In this document: in pieces, positions 51,918 to 61,575 of the stretch | How the letters are laid out: the number at the start of each line of letters is the position of its first letter | How positions within the stretch are numbered: position 1 is the first letter of the stretch | Assembly: GCF_030816075.1 (NCBI RefSeq) | Contig: NZ_JAUSXO010000001.1 | Span: 2,108,001-2,172,000 of the forward strand | Origin: Arthrobacter agilis | GTDB lineage: Bacteria > Actinomycetota > Actinomycetes > Actinomycetales > Micrococcaceae | Direction: 5' to 3' | DNA: 64,000 nt | Made by a program: the position numbers and the translations under genes | The notes under the pieces: generated by a model | The model's input: only the letters and a program-made list of their open reading frames with translations | The model's database searches: none | What the model was told of the DNA's origin: nothing

Positions 51918-54900
51918 CTACCGCACGATGGACCGCAGCAGGCGCAGCGCCACGGACAGGGACGAGATGTCGTCCTGCTCGAGCAGGTTGACCTCGGCGA
52001 ACATGTTGCTCGCACGCTGGAGCTGGTCGGCGTTCAGTTCCTGCCAGGCCAGGAGGCGCTCCCCCGCGTCGCGGTCCTGCATCTCACGGGTGGCGCGCAT
52101 GACGGCGACGGAGATGTCGGCGACCGTGGAGTAGAGGTCGTCGCGCAGCGCGGCCCGCGCCAGGGCCTGCCAGCGGTCCGTGCGCGGCAGTGTGGTGATG
52201 CGCTCGAGCAGGTCGTCCACCTCGAAGCGGTCGTACACCGCGTAGTACACCTTCGCGATGTTCTCCACCGGCTCGTCGACCCTTCGGGTGCTGTAGGCGA
52301 TGTCGAGCAGCGCGAAGGACTCGAACTGCTCCGCCCAGTGCCGGCCGAGTTCCTCGGGCAGGTTCCACGCCGTCGCCGTCGCCGTCGCCTCACGGGCCCG
52401 TTCGAGATCGCAGCCGCGCAGGTATTCCGCGAGGCGCGAACGGAACGGGGCGACGAGCGGCTTGAACGCGTCGATGTCCTCGTCCACCGCGGTGCCCTGC
52501 TCCACGTGGTTGACGAACCAGCGGACGGCCCGGTCCAGGAGCCGGCGCAGGTCCAGGTGCACGGTGGTCCAGTGATCGGTGGGGAAGTCGGCGGGCAGCG
52601 CCGCGAGCGCATCGACGGTCTCGTCGAGGGAGTAGATCTCGCGCAGCGCCACGAAGGCACGGGCGACCACGGGTTCGGGCACCGACGTCTCCTCCATCAC
52701 CCGGAACGCGAACGTGATCCCGCCCAGGTTGATGATGTCGTTGGCGATGACGGTGGAGATGATCTCGCGGCGCAGCGGGTGCGTGTCGAGCAGGTCGTCG
52801 AAGCGCTCCACCAGCCGGCGCGGGAAGTAGCGGCGGAGGGTGCCCCTGAAGTAGGGATCGTCGGCGAGGCTGCTGGCGGACAGCACCTTCGTCAGCTCGA
52901 TCTTCGCGTAGGCGGCCAGCACCGCCAGCTCGGGCGAGGTGAGGCCCTGGCCGGCGTCGATCCTGCGGCGCAGCTCGGCCGTGGTCGGCAGCGCCTCGAG
53001 TCCCCTGTCCAGGTCGGCCTTCTTCTCCAGCCAGTCCATCATCCGCTCGTAGCTCGGACTCCACTCGATGACCCGCTGGCGGTCGTTGAGCAGTAGGACG
53101 TTCTGGTCGATGTTGTCCTGCAGCACGAGCTGGCCGACCTCGTCGGTCATCGAATGCAGGAACTCCGCCCGTTCCTCGGGCTGCAGGTGGCCGGCGCGCA
53201 CCATGCGGTCGACGAAGATCTTGATGTTGACCTCGTGGTCGGAGCAGTCGACGCCGGCGCTGTTGTCGATGGCGTCGGTGTTGAGGATGACGCCCGCGAG
53301 CGCCGCCTCGATCCTGCCCCGCTGGGTCATGCCGAGGTTGCCGCCCTCACCGACCACGCGGGCGCGCAGTTCGCTGCCGTTGACGCGGATCGCGTCGTTC
53401 GCACGGTCGCCGACGTCGCCGTGCGTCTCGTCCGTGGCCTTGACGTACGTGCCGATGCCGCCGTTGTAGAGCAGGTCGGCGGGCGCGCGGAGGATCGCCT
53501 TCAGCACCTCCGGGGGGCTGAGCTTGACCACTCCGGCGTCGAGGCCCAGCGCATCGCGCACCTCGGGGGAGATGGGGATGGACTTGGCCTGGCGCGGGTA
53601 CACGCCGCCGCCGCGGCTGATGAGGCTGCTGTCGTAGTCCTCCCAGCTGGACCTCGGGAGGTCGAACAGGCGACGGCGCTCGGCGAAGGACGTGGCGGCG
53701 TCGGGGTTCGGGTCGAGGAAGATGTGGCGGTGGTCGAAGGCCGCCAGGAGGCGGATGTGCTCGGACAGCAGCATGCCATTGCCGAAGACGTCACCGCTCA
53801 TGTCGCCCACGCCGACGACTGTGAAGTCGTCGGTCTGCGTGTCGACGTCGAACTCGCTGAAGTGCCGCTTGACGGACTCCCAGGCGCCCCGGGCGGTGAT
53901 GCCCATGGCCTTGTGGTCGTAGCCCACGGACCCGCCCGACGCGAAGGCGTCACCGAGCCAGAAGTCGTACTCGCCGGAGAGCTCGTTGGCGATGTCGGAG
54001 AAAGCCGCGGTCCCCTTGTCGGCCGCGACCACCAGGTAGGTGTCGTCGTCGTCGTGCCGGACCACTCGGGCGGGCGGCAGCACCGACTCGGTGGTCCCCT
54101 CCGCGGTGACCGCGGTGATGACGTTGTCCGTGATGTCGAGCAGCCCCCGGATGAACGTGCGGTAGCTCGCCTGGCCCTCGGCGAGCCACGCCTGCCGGTC
54201 GACGGCGGGGTCGGGCAGCTGCTTGGCGAAGAAGCCGCCCTTCGCGCCGGTCGGCACGATCACGGCGTTCTTCACGGTCTGCGCCTTCACGAGCCCGAGC
54301 ACCTCCGTGCGGAAGTCCTCGCGCCGGTCCGACCAGCGCAGGCCGCCGCGGGCCACCTTGCCGAAGCGCAGGTGGACGCCCTCCACCTGGGGCGAGTAGA
54401 CCCAGATCTCGAACTTCGGTCGCGGGAAGGGCGCGCCCTCGATCCGCGACGTGTCGAACTTGATGCTGACGTGCCGCTTGTCCTGGAAGTAGTTGGTCCG
54501 GAGGCTCGCCTCGATGAGGTTCGCGAAGGTCCGCAGGACGCGGTCCGCGTCGAGGGTCGGGACGCCCTCGAGGCCTTCGTCGAGCGACCGGCGTGCCGCC
54601 TCCACGGCCACCGAACGGTCGCCGTCGAGGTCGGGATCGAAGCGTGCGCTGAACAGTGCGACCAGCGCACGGCCGACCACACCGTTGCGGCGCAGCGTGT
54701 CCGCGACGAAACCGTAGGAATTGGTGTTGCCCATCTGGCGCATGTACTTGGCGTAGGCGCGGAGGATCAGCACCTGGCGCCAGCCGAGCTCCTCGCTGAG
54801 GACGAGACGGTCGAACGCGTCGGACTCGCTGTTCCCCGTGACCGCGGCGCTGAACGCGTCCTGCAGCAGCGGGGCCGTGGCGAGCGGTGAGATACCGGCG

Positions 54901-56768
54901 GGGTACTTGAGCCCGAGATCGTAGAGGAAGAAGGCCCGTCCGTCCGACCGGGTGATCTCGAACGGCCGCTCGTCGAGCACCTCGAGGCCCAGGTTGTGGA
55001 AGTACGGGAGGATCTGGGTGAGGCTCTTCGCCTCGGTCAGGTAGAGCTTCAGGCGGGCGTCCGCGGCGTCGCCGGACTCCGGCCCCTCCGGCACGTAGAC
55101 GTGCAGCTGCGGTGCCCCCGAGTCCGCGTGGGCCAGTTCCTCGAACCGGGAGATGTCCTCCAGCGCGTCCTCGACCTCGTAGTCGACCCGGTAGCCGGCC
55201 GGGAAGGAGTCCGCCCACAGTGCGGCCAGGCGCTGGGCGGTGTCCTGCTCGAACCTGTGCTGCGCCACCTCCACGATGCCCTCGGGCCAGGAGCGGGCCG
55301 CCCGGACGAGGCGTTCCTCGAGGTCCGCGGCGTCGACGGCGGGGATCTCCGCGCCGCGCTGCAGCCGGATGCGGAAGAACAGGCGGGCGAGCGCGGACTC
55401 GCTCATCCGGGCCTCGAAGTCGATCGAGTCCGCGTCGAGCGCCGCCCGCAGCTCCTCCTCGATCCGCTGGCGGACGCTCGTCGTGTAGCGGTCGCGGGGC
55501 AGGTAGACGAGGGCGGACATGAAGCGTCCGTAGACGTCCGGGCGCAGGAACAGCCGCGTGCGGCGGCGCTCCTGCAGTCGCAGGATGCCGAGGGCCGTGG
55601 ACACGAGGTCCGAGACGTCCACCTGGAACAGCTCGTCGCGCGGGTACGTCTCGAGGATGGAGAGCAGGTCCTTGCCCGAGTGGGAGTCGGACGGGAAGCC
55701 GCAGCGCTGCAGGACCTCGGAGACCTTGTCGCGGACCAGCGGCACGTTGCGGACCGAGCCCGTGTACGCACTGGTCGCGAAGAGCCCGATGAAGCGCCGC
55801 TCGCCGTTCACGTTGCCCTGGGCGTCGAAGCTCTTGATGCCGATGTAGTCGAGGTAGGCGGCGCGGTGCACCGTCGAGCGCGAGTTGGCCTTGGTGATCA
55901 CGAGTGCGCGGCGCTCCCGCGCCTTCGCGCGACCCGCGGCCGTGAGCTGCTGCAGCTGTCCGCCGCCGCCGCCGTGCCGCAACAGGCCGAGGCCGCTGCC
56001 GTCCCGCACCCGCAGGGCGTCGGCACCCTCCTCGTCGACCACGAGCTCGTACTCCTTGTAGCCGAGGAAGGTGAAGTTGCCGCCGTCGAGCCACCGCAGC
56101 AGCTCCTGCGCCTGCCGCAGGTCGGGGATCGCCTCCGCGCCGGCGATCGAGTCGAGCGACGCCTCGATGGACCGGACCGTCTGCCGCATGGCCGGCCAGT
56201 CCTCGACGGCCGCGCGCACGTCGCCCAGCACGCGGTGGAGGCCGTCGATGATCGCCGCCTTCGCGGCGGCGTCGGGGAGCCGGGTGACCTCCACCGAGAT
56301 CCAGGACTCGATGTGGGTGGTGCGGCCGCTCAGTCCGGCGAACTCGCCGATGTTGGGCAGCGCGGCGGTGTCGCCGCTGGATGTGCCGGCCGTCGACGGT
56401 ACGCGCTTGAGCGCCGTCAGGGCGTGGGACCCGTCCGCCCGCACCGCGAGGAAGGTCGGGTGCACCACGAGCTGGATGGCCGCGTCCTGCCGCACGAGCT
56501 CGGCCGTGACGGAATCGACGAGGAAGGGCATGTCGTCGGTGACGATCATGACCACGCTGGAGTTCCCCTGGTCCATGACCCCGATGGCGGCGGTACCCGG
56601 CTCGCGGGCCTCGGCGAGGTCCCTGTGCGCGAAGGCCCGCTGGCGGAGATCGGTGGGCTGGTACCCGACGGCGTCCTCGCGTGCGAGATGCTCGAAGTAG
56701 TGCTCTACGAAATCCTCCCGCGACGTGTCCGAGCTTGACTGATCCGTTGTCCTGGATCCAGACGACAT
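51918..56768 (-). CDS. gdhB: NAD-specific glutamate dehydrogenase, large (L_180) class
   Basis: 1,616 residues, matching the 1,620-1,650 usual for the actinobacterial L_180 class. ACT-like regulatory repeats (about 1-700), then a catalytic dehydrogenase domain with KGGFFAKQLPD (substrate-binding lysines, near 840) and the Rossmann VGVGDMSGDVFGNGMLLS. It deaminates glutamate to 2-oxoglutarate with NAD. ATG 56768 has GGAGG upstream at about 8 bases; an ATG at 56822 gives a longer, less likely form. It is the largest gene in the window and stands alone. Confidence 0.95.
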   Translation of the reverse strand: MSSGSRTTDQSSSDTSREDFVEHYFEHLAREDAVGYQPTDLRQRAFAHRDLAEAREPGTAAIGVMDQGNSSVVMIVTDDMPFLVDSVTAELVRQDAAIQLVVHPTFLAVRADGSHALTALKRVPSTAGTSSGDTAALPNIGEFAGLSGRTTHIESWISVEVTRLPDAAAKAAIIDGLHRVLGDVRAAVEDWPAMRQTVRSIEASLDSIAGAEAIPDLRQAQELLRWLDGGNFTFLGYKEYELVVDEEGADALRVRDGSGLGLLRHGGGGGQLQQLTAAGRAKARERRALVITKANSRSTVHRAAYLDYIGIKSFDAQGNVNGERRFIGLFATSAYTGSVRNVPLVRDKVSEVLQRCGFPSDSHSGKDLLSILETYPRDELFQVDVSDLVSTALGILRLQERRRTRLFLRPDVYGRFMSALVYLPRDRYTTSVRQRIEEELRAALDADSIDFEARMSESALARLFFRIRLQRGAEIPAVDAADLEERLVRAARSWPEGIVEVAQHRFEQDTAQRLAALWADSFPAGYRVDYEVEDALEDISRFEELAHADSGAPQLHVYVPEGPESGDAADARLKLYLTEAKSLTQILPYFHNLGLEVLDERPFEITRSDGRAFFLYDLGLKYPAGISPLATAPLLQDAFSAAVTGNSESDAFDRLVLSEELGWRQVLILRAYAKYMRQMGNTNSYGFVADTLRRNGVVGRALVALFSARFDPDLDGDRSVAVEAARRSLDEGLEGVPTLDADRVLRTFANLIEASLRTNYFQDKRHVSIKFDTSRIEGAPFPRPKFEIWVYSPQVEGVHLRFGKVARGGLRWSDRREDFRTEVLGLVKAQTVKNAVIVPTGAKGGFFAKQLPDPAVDRQAWLAEGQASYRTFIRGLLDITDNVITAVTAEGTTESVLPPARVVRHDDDDTYLVVAADKGTAAFSDIANELSGEYDFWLGDAFASGGSVGYDHKAMGITARGAWESVKRHFSEFDVDTQTDDFTVVGVGDMSGDVFGNGMLLSEHIRLLAAFDHRHIFLDPNPDAATSFAERRRLFDLPRSSWEDYDSSLISRGGGVYPRQAKSIPISPEVRDALGLDAGVVKLSPPEVLKAILRAPADLLYNGGIGTYVKATDETHGDVGDRANDAIRVNGSELRARVVGEGGNLGMTQRGRIEAALAGVILNTDAIDNSAGVDCSDHEVNIKIFVDRMVRAGHLQPEERAEFLHSMTDEVGQLVLQDNIDQNVLLLNDRQRVIEWSPSYERMMDWLEKKADLDRGLEALPTTAELRRRIDAGQGLTSPELAVLAAYAKIELTKVLSASSLADDPYFRGTLRRYFPRRLVERFDDLLDTHPLRREIISTVIANDIINLGGITFAFRVMEETSVPEPVVARAFVALREIYSLDETVDALAALPADFPTDHWTTVHLDLRRLLDRAVRWFVNHVEQGTAVDEDIDAFKPLVAPFRSRLAEYLRGCDLERAREATATATAWNLPEELGRHWAEQFESFALLDIAYSTRRVDEPVENIAKVYYAVYDRFEVDDLLERITTLPRTDRWQALARAALRDDLYSTVADISVAVMRATREMQDRDAGERLLAWQELNADQLQRASNMFAEVNLLEQDDISSLSVALRLLRSIVR

Positions 56769-56815
56769 GGGAAGGGCCTCCGTAACGAAATGAAAGGCCG
56801 CTTCATTGCGACCTC

Positions 56816-58138
56816 TTACCAAGGAAGCCTATCCGGGTTGCCTCGAAATCTCACGTCGCCGAGCCGTCGGAAGGGGCGGCGGCGCCGCCCCTCGGCGACG
56901 GGCACCTCGGCGAGCTCCGCGATCGCGATCCGCAGTGCCGAGGCGGGCGCGGTCTCCAGCAGTGCGGTCCCCGCCAGCAGTGCCCGGTCGGCGGCGGCGT
57001 GGTCCACGGGCAGGAAGGCGGCGATCCCCGCCGACGGGCCGAAACGCTCCCAGGCCTCCCGCAACTGCGCCTCCGGGGCACGCCCGACCGCCGCTGCCCG
57101 CACCCTGTTGAACACCACGCGGGGCGCGGCGGTCGGTACCGCGTCGGCGAGTTCGGTGAGCGCCTTCACCAGGCGCGGGACGCCGATGGTGTCCGCGCCG
57201 CCGACGGCGATCACGGAGTCGGCGAGCTCGAGGCAACGGAGGGCTGCACCGTTGCGGCGTGGTGCGAGGGTGTCGAAGCTGAGCTCCTCGTCCGCCTCGA
57301 GGCAGAAGCCGCAGTCCACCACCGTGACGTCCGCGAGGGAGCGGGCGGCGTCGAGCACCTGTGCGAGGGCCGCGGGGCGCAGTTCCGGCCAGCGGTCGGG
57401 TCGGGTGATTCCCGTCAGGACCTGGAGGCGGCGTCCCTTGATGGCGACGCTCACCGCGATCCGTCCGAGGATCGAGCTGGAGAAGCCACCCTGGTCGGCG
57501 AGCCTGCAGGCCTGCGCGAGGCCTGCCGATTCATCGAGCAGGCCGAGCGAGGCGCCGATGCTCGCACCGTAGGTGTCCGCGTCGACCAGCAGGACGGACG
57601 TGCCGGCGACCGCCAGTTCCGCGGCGATGTTGATCGCGACGGTGGTGCGGCCGGGGCTGCCCGCCGGCCCCCAGACCGCCATGATCCGCCCCTCCCCCGG
57701 CTTGTCGGCGACGTCGGCGGGTGGCGGCCCGGTGGCCTCCGGCCGGTGCAGCGGATCGGCGTAGGCGAGGGCTCCCCGTGGCCGGTCAGCACCGTCCCCG
57801 AACGACGCGACGGCCCGCGAGACCGCGTCCGCGAGTGCCGCAGGCCCGACGGTGGAATCGACGTACTCGACTCCCTCGATGGCGTCCGCGGCCGCGGCCC
57901 CGTCGGTCAGCGCGACGACGGCGACCCCGGCGAACCGCAGCCGGTCGACGAGGGAGGCGGTCAGTTCCGCCGCGCCGGGAGCGAGGATGGCGGCCCGCGC
58001 GAGGCCCGACTGGCATGCGGCGACGAGCTCCGGCAGGTCCTCGCAGCGGCGCACCACCGTGACCGGGCCGCGCAGCTGTTCCAGTCCGGGGACATGGGCG
58101 CTCGCGGCCGCCCCGAGCGTGACGACCGGGATATTCAC
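56816..58138 (-). CDS. CpaE/MinD-like ATPase of Tad type
   Basis: 440 residues. An N-terminal receiver-like domain (1-about 115), then a ParA/MinD-like domain whose deviant Walker A reads GPAGSPGRTT (157-166), with Arg164 in place of the usual Lys, followed by LLVDADTYG and VVDCGFCL. This is the CpaE (TadZ) pattern of actinobacterial Tad systems. GTG 58138 overlaps the stop of the SAF gene by four bases. Probably localises the Tad machine. The Tad operon itself is at 15-20 kb. Confidence 0.8.
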   Translation of the reverse strand: MNIPVVTLGAAASAHVPGLEQLRGPVTVVRRCEDLPELVAACQSGLARAAILAPGAAELTASLVDRLRFAGVAVVALTDGAAAADAIEGVEYVDSTVGPAALADAVSRAVASFGDGADRPRGALAYADPLHRPEATGPPPADVADKPGEGRIMAVWGPAGSPGRTTVAINIAAELAVAGTSVLLVDADTYGASIGASLGLLDESAGLAQACRLADQGGFSSSILGRIAVSVAIKGRRLQVLTGITRPDRWPELRPAALAQVLDAARSLADVTVVDCGFCLEADEELSFDTLAPRRNGAALRCLELADSVIAVGGADTIGVPRLVKALTELADAVPTAAPRVVFNRVRAAAVGRAPEAQLREAWERFGPSAGIAAFLPVDHAAADRALLAGTALLETAPASALRIAIAELAEVPVAEGRRRRPFRRLGDVRFRGNPDRLPW

Positions 58139-58797
58139 GAACCCGCACCGGGGTTCAGGACGACGGCGATGCGGGCGTCGTTGGAGAGCGCGTTGAGGAG
58201 TTCGGGCATCGCCCCGTCGTCGACGAGCACCTGCACAAGCGTCGAGGCGCTCCCGCCCAGGGCGGACTCCCCCACGGTCAGCTCCGCCACCTCGGCGGCC
58301 TCGAGCAGCAGCCGGGGTTCCTCGTACGTGTTCGTGTCGGTCCGGAGCGACACCCAGACGTCCACGCGGTCGCCTGCCTCGGTTCCCGTGGGCAGCGGGT
58401 CCTCGACCGAGAGGCCCACCGGTTTCCGGTCCAGTTCGTCGGCGGTTCCGAGCGCCGCGGACGGGATGAGTTCACCCTCGGTGACGAGCCTCGTGGCGAC
58501 CGCGCCGTCGGGGATCCCGCCGGAGACCGGCAGGTAGGCCCCGGCGGAACTCGCCAGACGGACCGGGACGGCCACGAGGTCGTCGGCGGACACCGCGGCG
58601 CCGACCGGGATGTCCCGGCGCGCCGAGTACACCTCGGTGGTGGTGTCCTGGCTGTCCAGGAGAGCGACGACACCGGCCGTGGAGGCGAGGACGAGGAGCA
58701 GCCCGATGAGGAGCCGCGGGTCCTTCCACGACGGTTTCTTCAGCCGCGGGGCTTCGCCTGGTCCTTGTGTGGCGCGCGTGTCGATGCTCACTGTCAT
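58135..58797 (-). CDS. SAF-domain protein, CpaB/RcpC-like
   Basis: 220 residues. Cytoplasmic basic start, one membrane helix (about 28-47), then a SAF domain (VYSARRDIPVGAAVSADDLVAVPV, about 57-120) and a second beta-rich half, as in CpaB/RcpC pilus proteins. It is first in the two-gene unit with the CpaE-like ATPase. The partner of TadABC is inferred, as no other Tad locus is in the window. Confidence 0.8.
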   Translation of the reverse strand: MTVSIDTRATQGPGEAPRLKKPSWKDPRLLIGLLLVLASTAGVVALLDSQDTTTEVYSARRDIPVGAAVSADDLVAVPVRLASSAGAYLPVSGGIPDGAVATRLVTEGELIPSAALGTADELDRKPVGLSVEDPLPTGTEAGDRVDVWVSLRTDTNTYEEPRLLLEAAEVAELTVGESALGGSASTLVQVLVDDGAMPELLNALSNDARIAVVLNPGAGS

Positions 58798-58971
58798 CCC
58801 CCCAAAAGACCGGCGCCACCCGATCGGGGCTCGGTCCTGCCATTCTGGCCCAGCAGGGGGCCGAAAGGAACCGAGCAGCCGTAAATCGGATCAAAGTGTG
58901 GAGATCCTCTTCAATCGGCATCTCCGGTGGCACACTGGAGGCATACCCGAAGTATCAGGAAAGGCGGACCC

Positions 58972-59199
58972 GTGGCCGAGCGGCGTTTCCTCACCCTCGC
59001 CGATGTGGCCGAGGTGCTCAACATCAGTTCATCCCAGACCTACGCCCTCGTCCGGTCCGGTGAGCTGCCGGCCATCCAGGTCGGCGGTCGCGGCCAGTGG
59101 CGCGTGGAGACCCGCGTCCTCGAGGAGTACATCGCGAAGGCGTACGAGAAGACCGCGTCCGCCCTGGGGAACGACCCCGAGAGCACGCCGGTCCTCTGA
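58972..59199 (+). CDS. Excisionase-type helix-turn-helix protein
   Basis: 75 residues. The MerR/excisionase-like winged helix (FLTLADVAEVLNISSSQTYALVRSGELPAIQV, GRGQWRVETRVLEEYI) is clear. GTG 58972 has AGGAAAGG upstream; an in-frame ATG at 58927 adds 15 non-typical residues. Chromosomal copies like this are common in actinobacteria and are not tied to a prophage; no integrase is nearby. Divergent from the SAF-CpaE pair. Confidence 0.82.
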   Translation: MAERRFLTLADVAEVLNISSSQTYALVRSGELPAIQVGGRGQWRVETRVLEEYIAKAYEKTASALGNDPESTPVL

Positions 59200-59218
59200 G
59201 CCGCGGACGTCCTGCTCC

Positions 59219-59781
59219 TCACGCGCTCGGCGCGGCGGACTCCAGGACGTCGATGGCCGCGAAGGGCACCGTGAGGACATCCCGCACGTGGGCTGCGCGC
59301 CTCTCCTCGCCGGCGACCACCAGCCCGAGTTCGAGGAAATCTGCGCCGACCCTGTCGATCACCCCGCTGTAGCGCGACGCCGTCGCCAGCCACAGCGCCA
59401 CCTGCGCCCTGTCCCGGGACAGGGCCCGGAGGGCGGACCCGAGACCGACCCGCGCGTGGACACCCGACGGCGGCTGCCCCACCCCCCGCGACCCAGCCCG
59501 CGGACGGCCTGCAGCGACGCGAGCGGCACGATGACCGAGCGACCCTCCACCGCCAGCGTGACCCACCCGGCGCCGACGTGCGTGAGGACACCGGAGAGGA
59601 AACGCCCTCCCGTGGTGGAGACGCCGACCGGCATACCCACGTGACCGAGGAGCCGCTGCACCAGCGTCAGGCGGGACTGCTCGATCCGCGTCCGATCCCG
59701 GATCTCGCTCTCCTGCACGGCCGTCGTCGCCGAGCGGAGTTGTGACTCGAGGTCGTCGAACAGGGCATCCCAGCGCATCAC
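59219..59781 (-). pseudogene. Conserved hypothetical protein, split by a missing base
   Basis: About 187 residues when read across the break. The first 117 (MMRWDALFDDLESQLRSATT... ASLQAVRGLGRG) and the last 70 (VGQPPSGVHARVGLGSALRAL ... ESAAPSA) lie in different frames. Adding one G to the run of six (59482-59487, C on the plus strand) joins them. Two Ala/Val-rich segments resemble an Sm-like/DUF family of actinobacteria, downstream of the HTH gene and opposite to it. Function unknown. Confidence 0.75.
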
Positions 59782-59896
59782 CCCACGGTAGGCCGAGCCC
59801 GGATCCTCGTCAATCGCGACCAGAAAAAGCGAGTAGCCCCAAACGTAGACAAATGCCGTTCGGTCTCATCAAACTTGTGCCAAAGGAGGAATGGGC

Positions 59897-60733
59897 ATGA
59901 AGAGGGACGATACGATCCAGGCAGGCCTGGTCCTCGCGTGCGGGGCGGTGGCGGCAGCGGCGGGACAGCTCCTGTCGACGTCGCCACGGGAGCGGGACAT
60001 CGACGGCGCCGTCGGAGTCCTGCTGTCGATGCTCGGAGCGGGTACCGTCGGCCTCTGGGTACTGGCCCTGGGGCTGGCCGTCGTGGCCGAGCTGCTCCAG
60101 CGCCGCGGCCCCTCATCCGCCGCGACGATCGTCCGGCGGTGCACCCCGGCCGTCATGCGCCGGATCGCGGCCGGTCTTCTCGGGGTCAATCTCCTCGCCG
60201 TGCCCACCCTCGCCCAGGCCGCGTCGAGCGGATCGGACGGCAGCGGTAGGTCCCACGCCGCGGGCATCCTTGCATCGGGCAGCGATCCCCTGGCAGCCGA
60301 TGACGGCGCTCCCGCCGCCACGGGCGCCCCGACCCCCTCCGGCTCGCCCTACTGGTCACCGATAGCCACCGCCGGCGAACGGTCAGGCAGTGAACCCGAG
60401 CCCGTCTCCCCTTCCGGGGAGCCCTCTGCCGCAGCTTCCGCAGGGCCCCACGTGCCCACCCCGATCCCGCCGGCCTGGGAGCCGTCCCCGATACCGGCGG
60501 GCGGCAGTCTCCTGGTCCGCCCGGAGAGCAGGACGACGGCCGGGGCGGCGGAGGTCGTCGTCGCTTCCGGCGACTCCCTGTGGTCCATCGTCGCCGGGCG
60601 CCTCGGTCCGCTCGCGACGGCAGCGGATGTGGCGGAGGCCTGGCCGGCCTGGTACGACACGAACCGCGCCATCGTCGGGGAGGACCCGTCCTTCCTGCTG
60701 CCGGGCCAGGTCCTGAAGGCTCCGGCACCCTAG
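59897..60733 (+). CDS. LysM-domain membrane protein
   Basis: 278 residues. Two N-terminal membrane segments (about 8-26 and 39-62) and a third near 90-107 (ending VPTLAQA, a possible signal cleavage), a long Pro/Ser-rich extracytoplasmic linker, and a C-terminal LysM-like domain (VVVASGDSLWSIVAGRLG ... LLPGQVL). AGGAGG lies 7 bases before ATG 59897, which is preferred over ATG 59891. It probably binds peptidoglycan. It precedes the Rv3235-family gene. Confidence 0.85.
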   Translation: MKRDDTIQAGLVLACGAVAAAAGQLLSTSPRERDIDGAVGVLLSMLGAGTVGLWVLALGLAVVAELLQRRGPSSAATIVRRCTPAVMRRIAAGLLGVNLLAVPTLAQAASSGSDGSGRSHAAGILASGSDPLAADDGAPAATGAPTPSGSPYWSPIATAGERSGSEPEPVSPSGEPSAAASAGPHVPTPIPPAWEPSPIPAGGSLLVRPESRTTAGAAEVVVASGDSLWSIVAGRLGPLATAADVAEAWPAWYDTNRAIVGEDPSFLLPGQVLKAPAP

Positions 60734-60900
60734 GCCGGAGGGAGGATCACCGGCCCCACCCCACGAGAGCTCCCGAGCTCGAGAGCTGCAGGACACCGGC
60801 ACGACAACTCCACCGTCGGCGTGCCCGTGCGGCGGAGGAGACCGCGCTTCCGCCCCCGGTGCCGCGGACGACCGTCAGGATGTTTCGGAGAGGACAACGC

Positions 60901-61575
60901 ATGCCCGTCGTAACCCAGCTCCAGCACACCAGGGCCGCCCAGCTCGCCCACGCCAGCGGCGCCCCTCGCCCCCTCCTGCCGGAAGCAGCCCGACGAGCCG
61001 ACGCCGCGCCGGGCGCGCTCTTCGAGCTCCGGCCCTCCGCCGACCCGCCGGACAGCACGGACCCGGTCGCCGCCGCCGTGCCCGGTCCGGCCGACCATGG
61101 CGCCGGAGCCCTCGCCACGGGTGCCGCAGTCGAGGAGCCAGGGCTCGAGGACGGCCGGAACCCGGTCGACGACGCGGGTCCGGCCGCGTCGGCGCCGGCG
61201 GACGCGGATCCCGCGGCGGTCCGCCGCATCGCGGGCATCGCACGTTCCGTGGCCCTGGGTGCGCTCGAGGTGCTCGGCGGGTCCCGCCCCCTCCAGCAGC
61301 TGGCGCGGTGGCTCGACCCCGAGAACTACGAGCGGCTCCAGTTGCGGGCCAACCTCGTGCGCTGCATCAACGATGCGCCCGCCGGCCGCGGGGCTGAGAC
61401 GGCACCGAGCGCCCACCGCCACGTCATCGTGCGCTCCGCACGCGTGTGCCCCGTCGGCCCCGGTGTGTACGAGGCGTCCGTCGTCGCCTATGACCAGAAA
61501 CGCGTCCGCGCCGTCGCTCTTCGGATAGAGCAACGGCGCGGAGCGTGGCGGGTGACCGCCCTGGAGATCGGCTGA
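60901..61575 (+). CDS. Rv3235-family protein
   Basis: 224 residues. A disordered Ala/Pro-rich N-terminal half and a C-terminal domain (SRPLQQLARWLDPENYERLQL... VVAYDQKRVRAVALRIEQRRGAWRVTALEIG), a pattern found beside secA in actinobacteria and called Rv3235 family. Function unknown. ATG 60901 has GGAGAGG 7 bases upstream. It converges with secA, with which it shares no overlap. Confidence 0.85.
   Translation: MPVVTQLQHTRAAQLAHASGAPRPLLPEAARRADAAPGALFELRPSADPPDSTDPVAAAVPGPADHGAGALATGAAVEEPGLEDGRNPVDDAGPAASAPADADPAAVRRIAGIARSVALGALEVLGGSRPLQQLARWLDPENYERLQLRANLVRCINDAPAGRGAETAPSAHRHVIVRSARVCPVGPGVYEASVVAYDQKRVRAVALRIEQRRGAWRVTALEIG

Noticed and set aside
58972-59199. Excisionase gene as sign of a prophage
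   Set aside because: No integrase, att site or phage genes nearby; this HTH type is a normal chromosomal regulator in actinobacteria.
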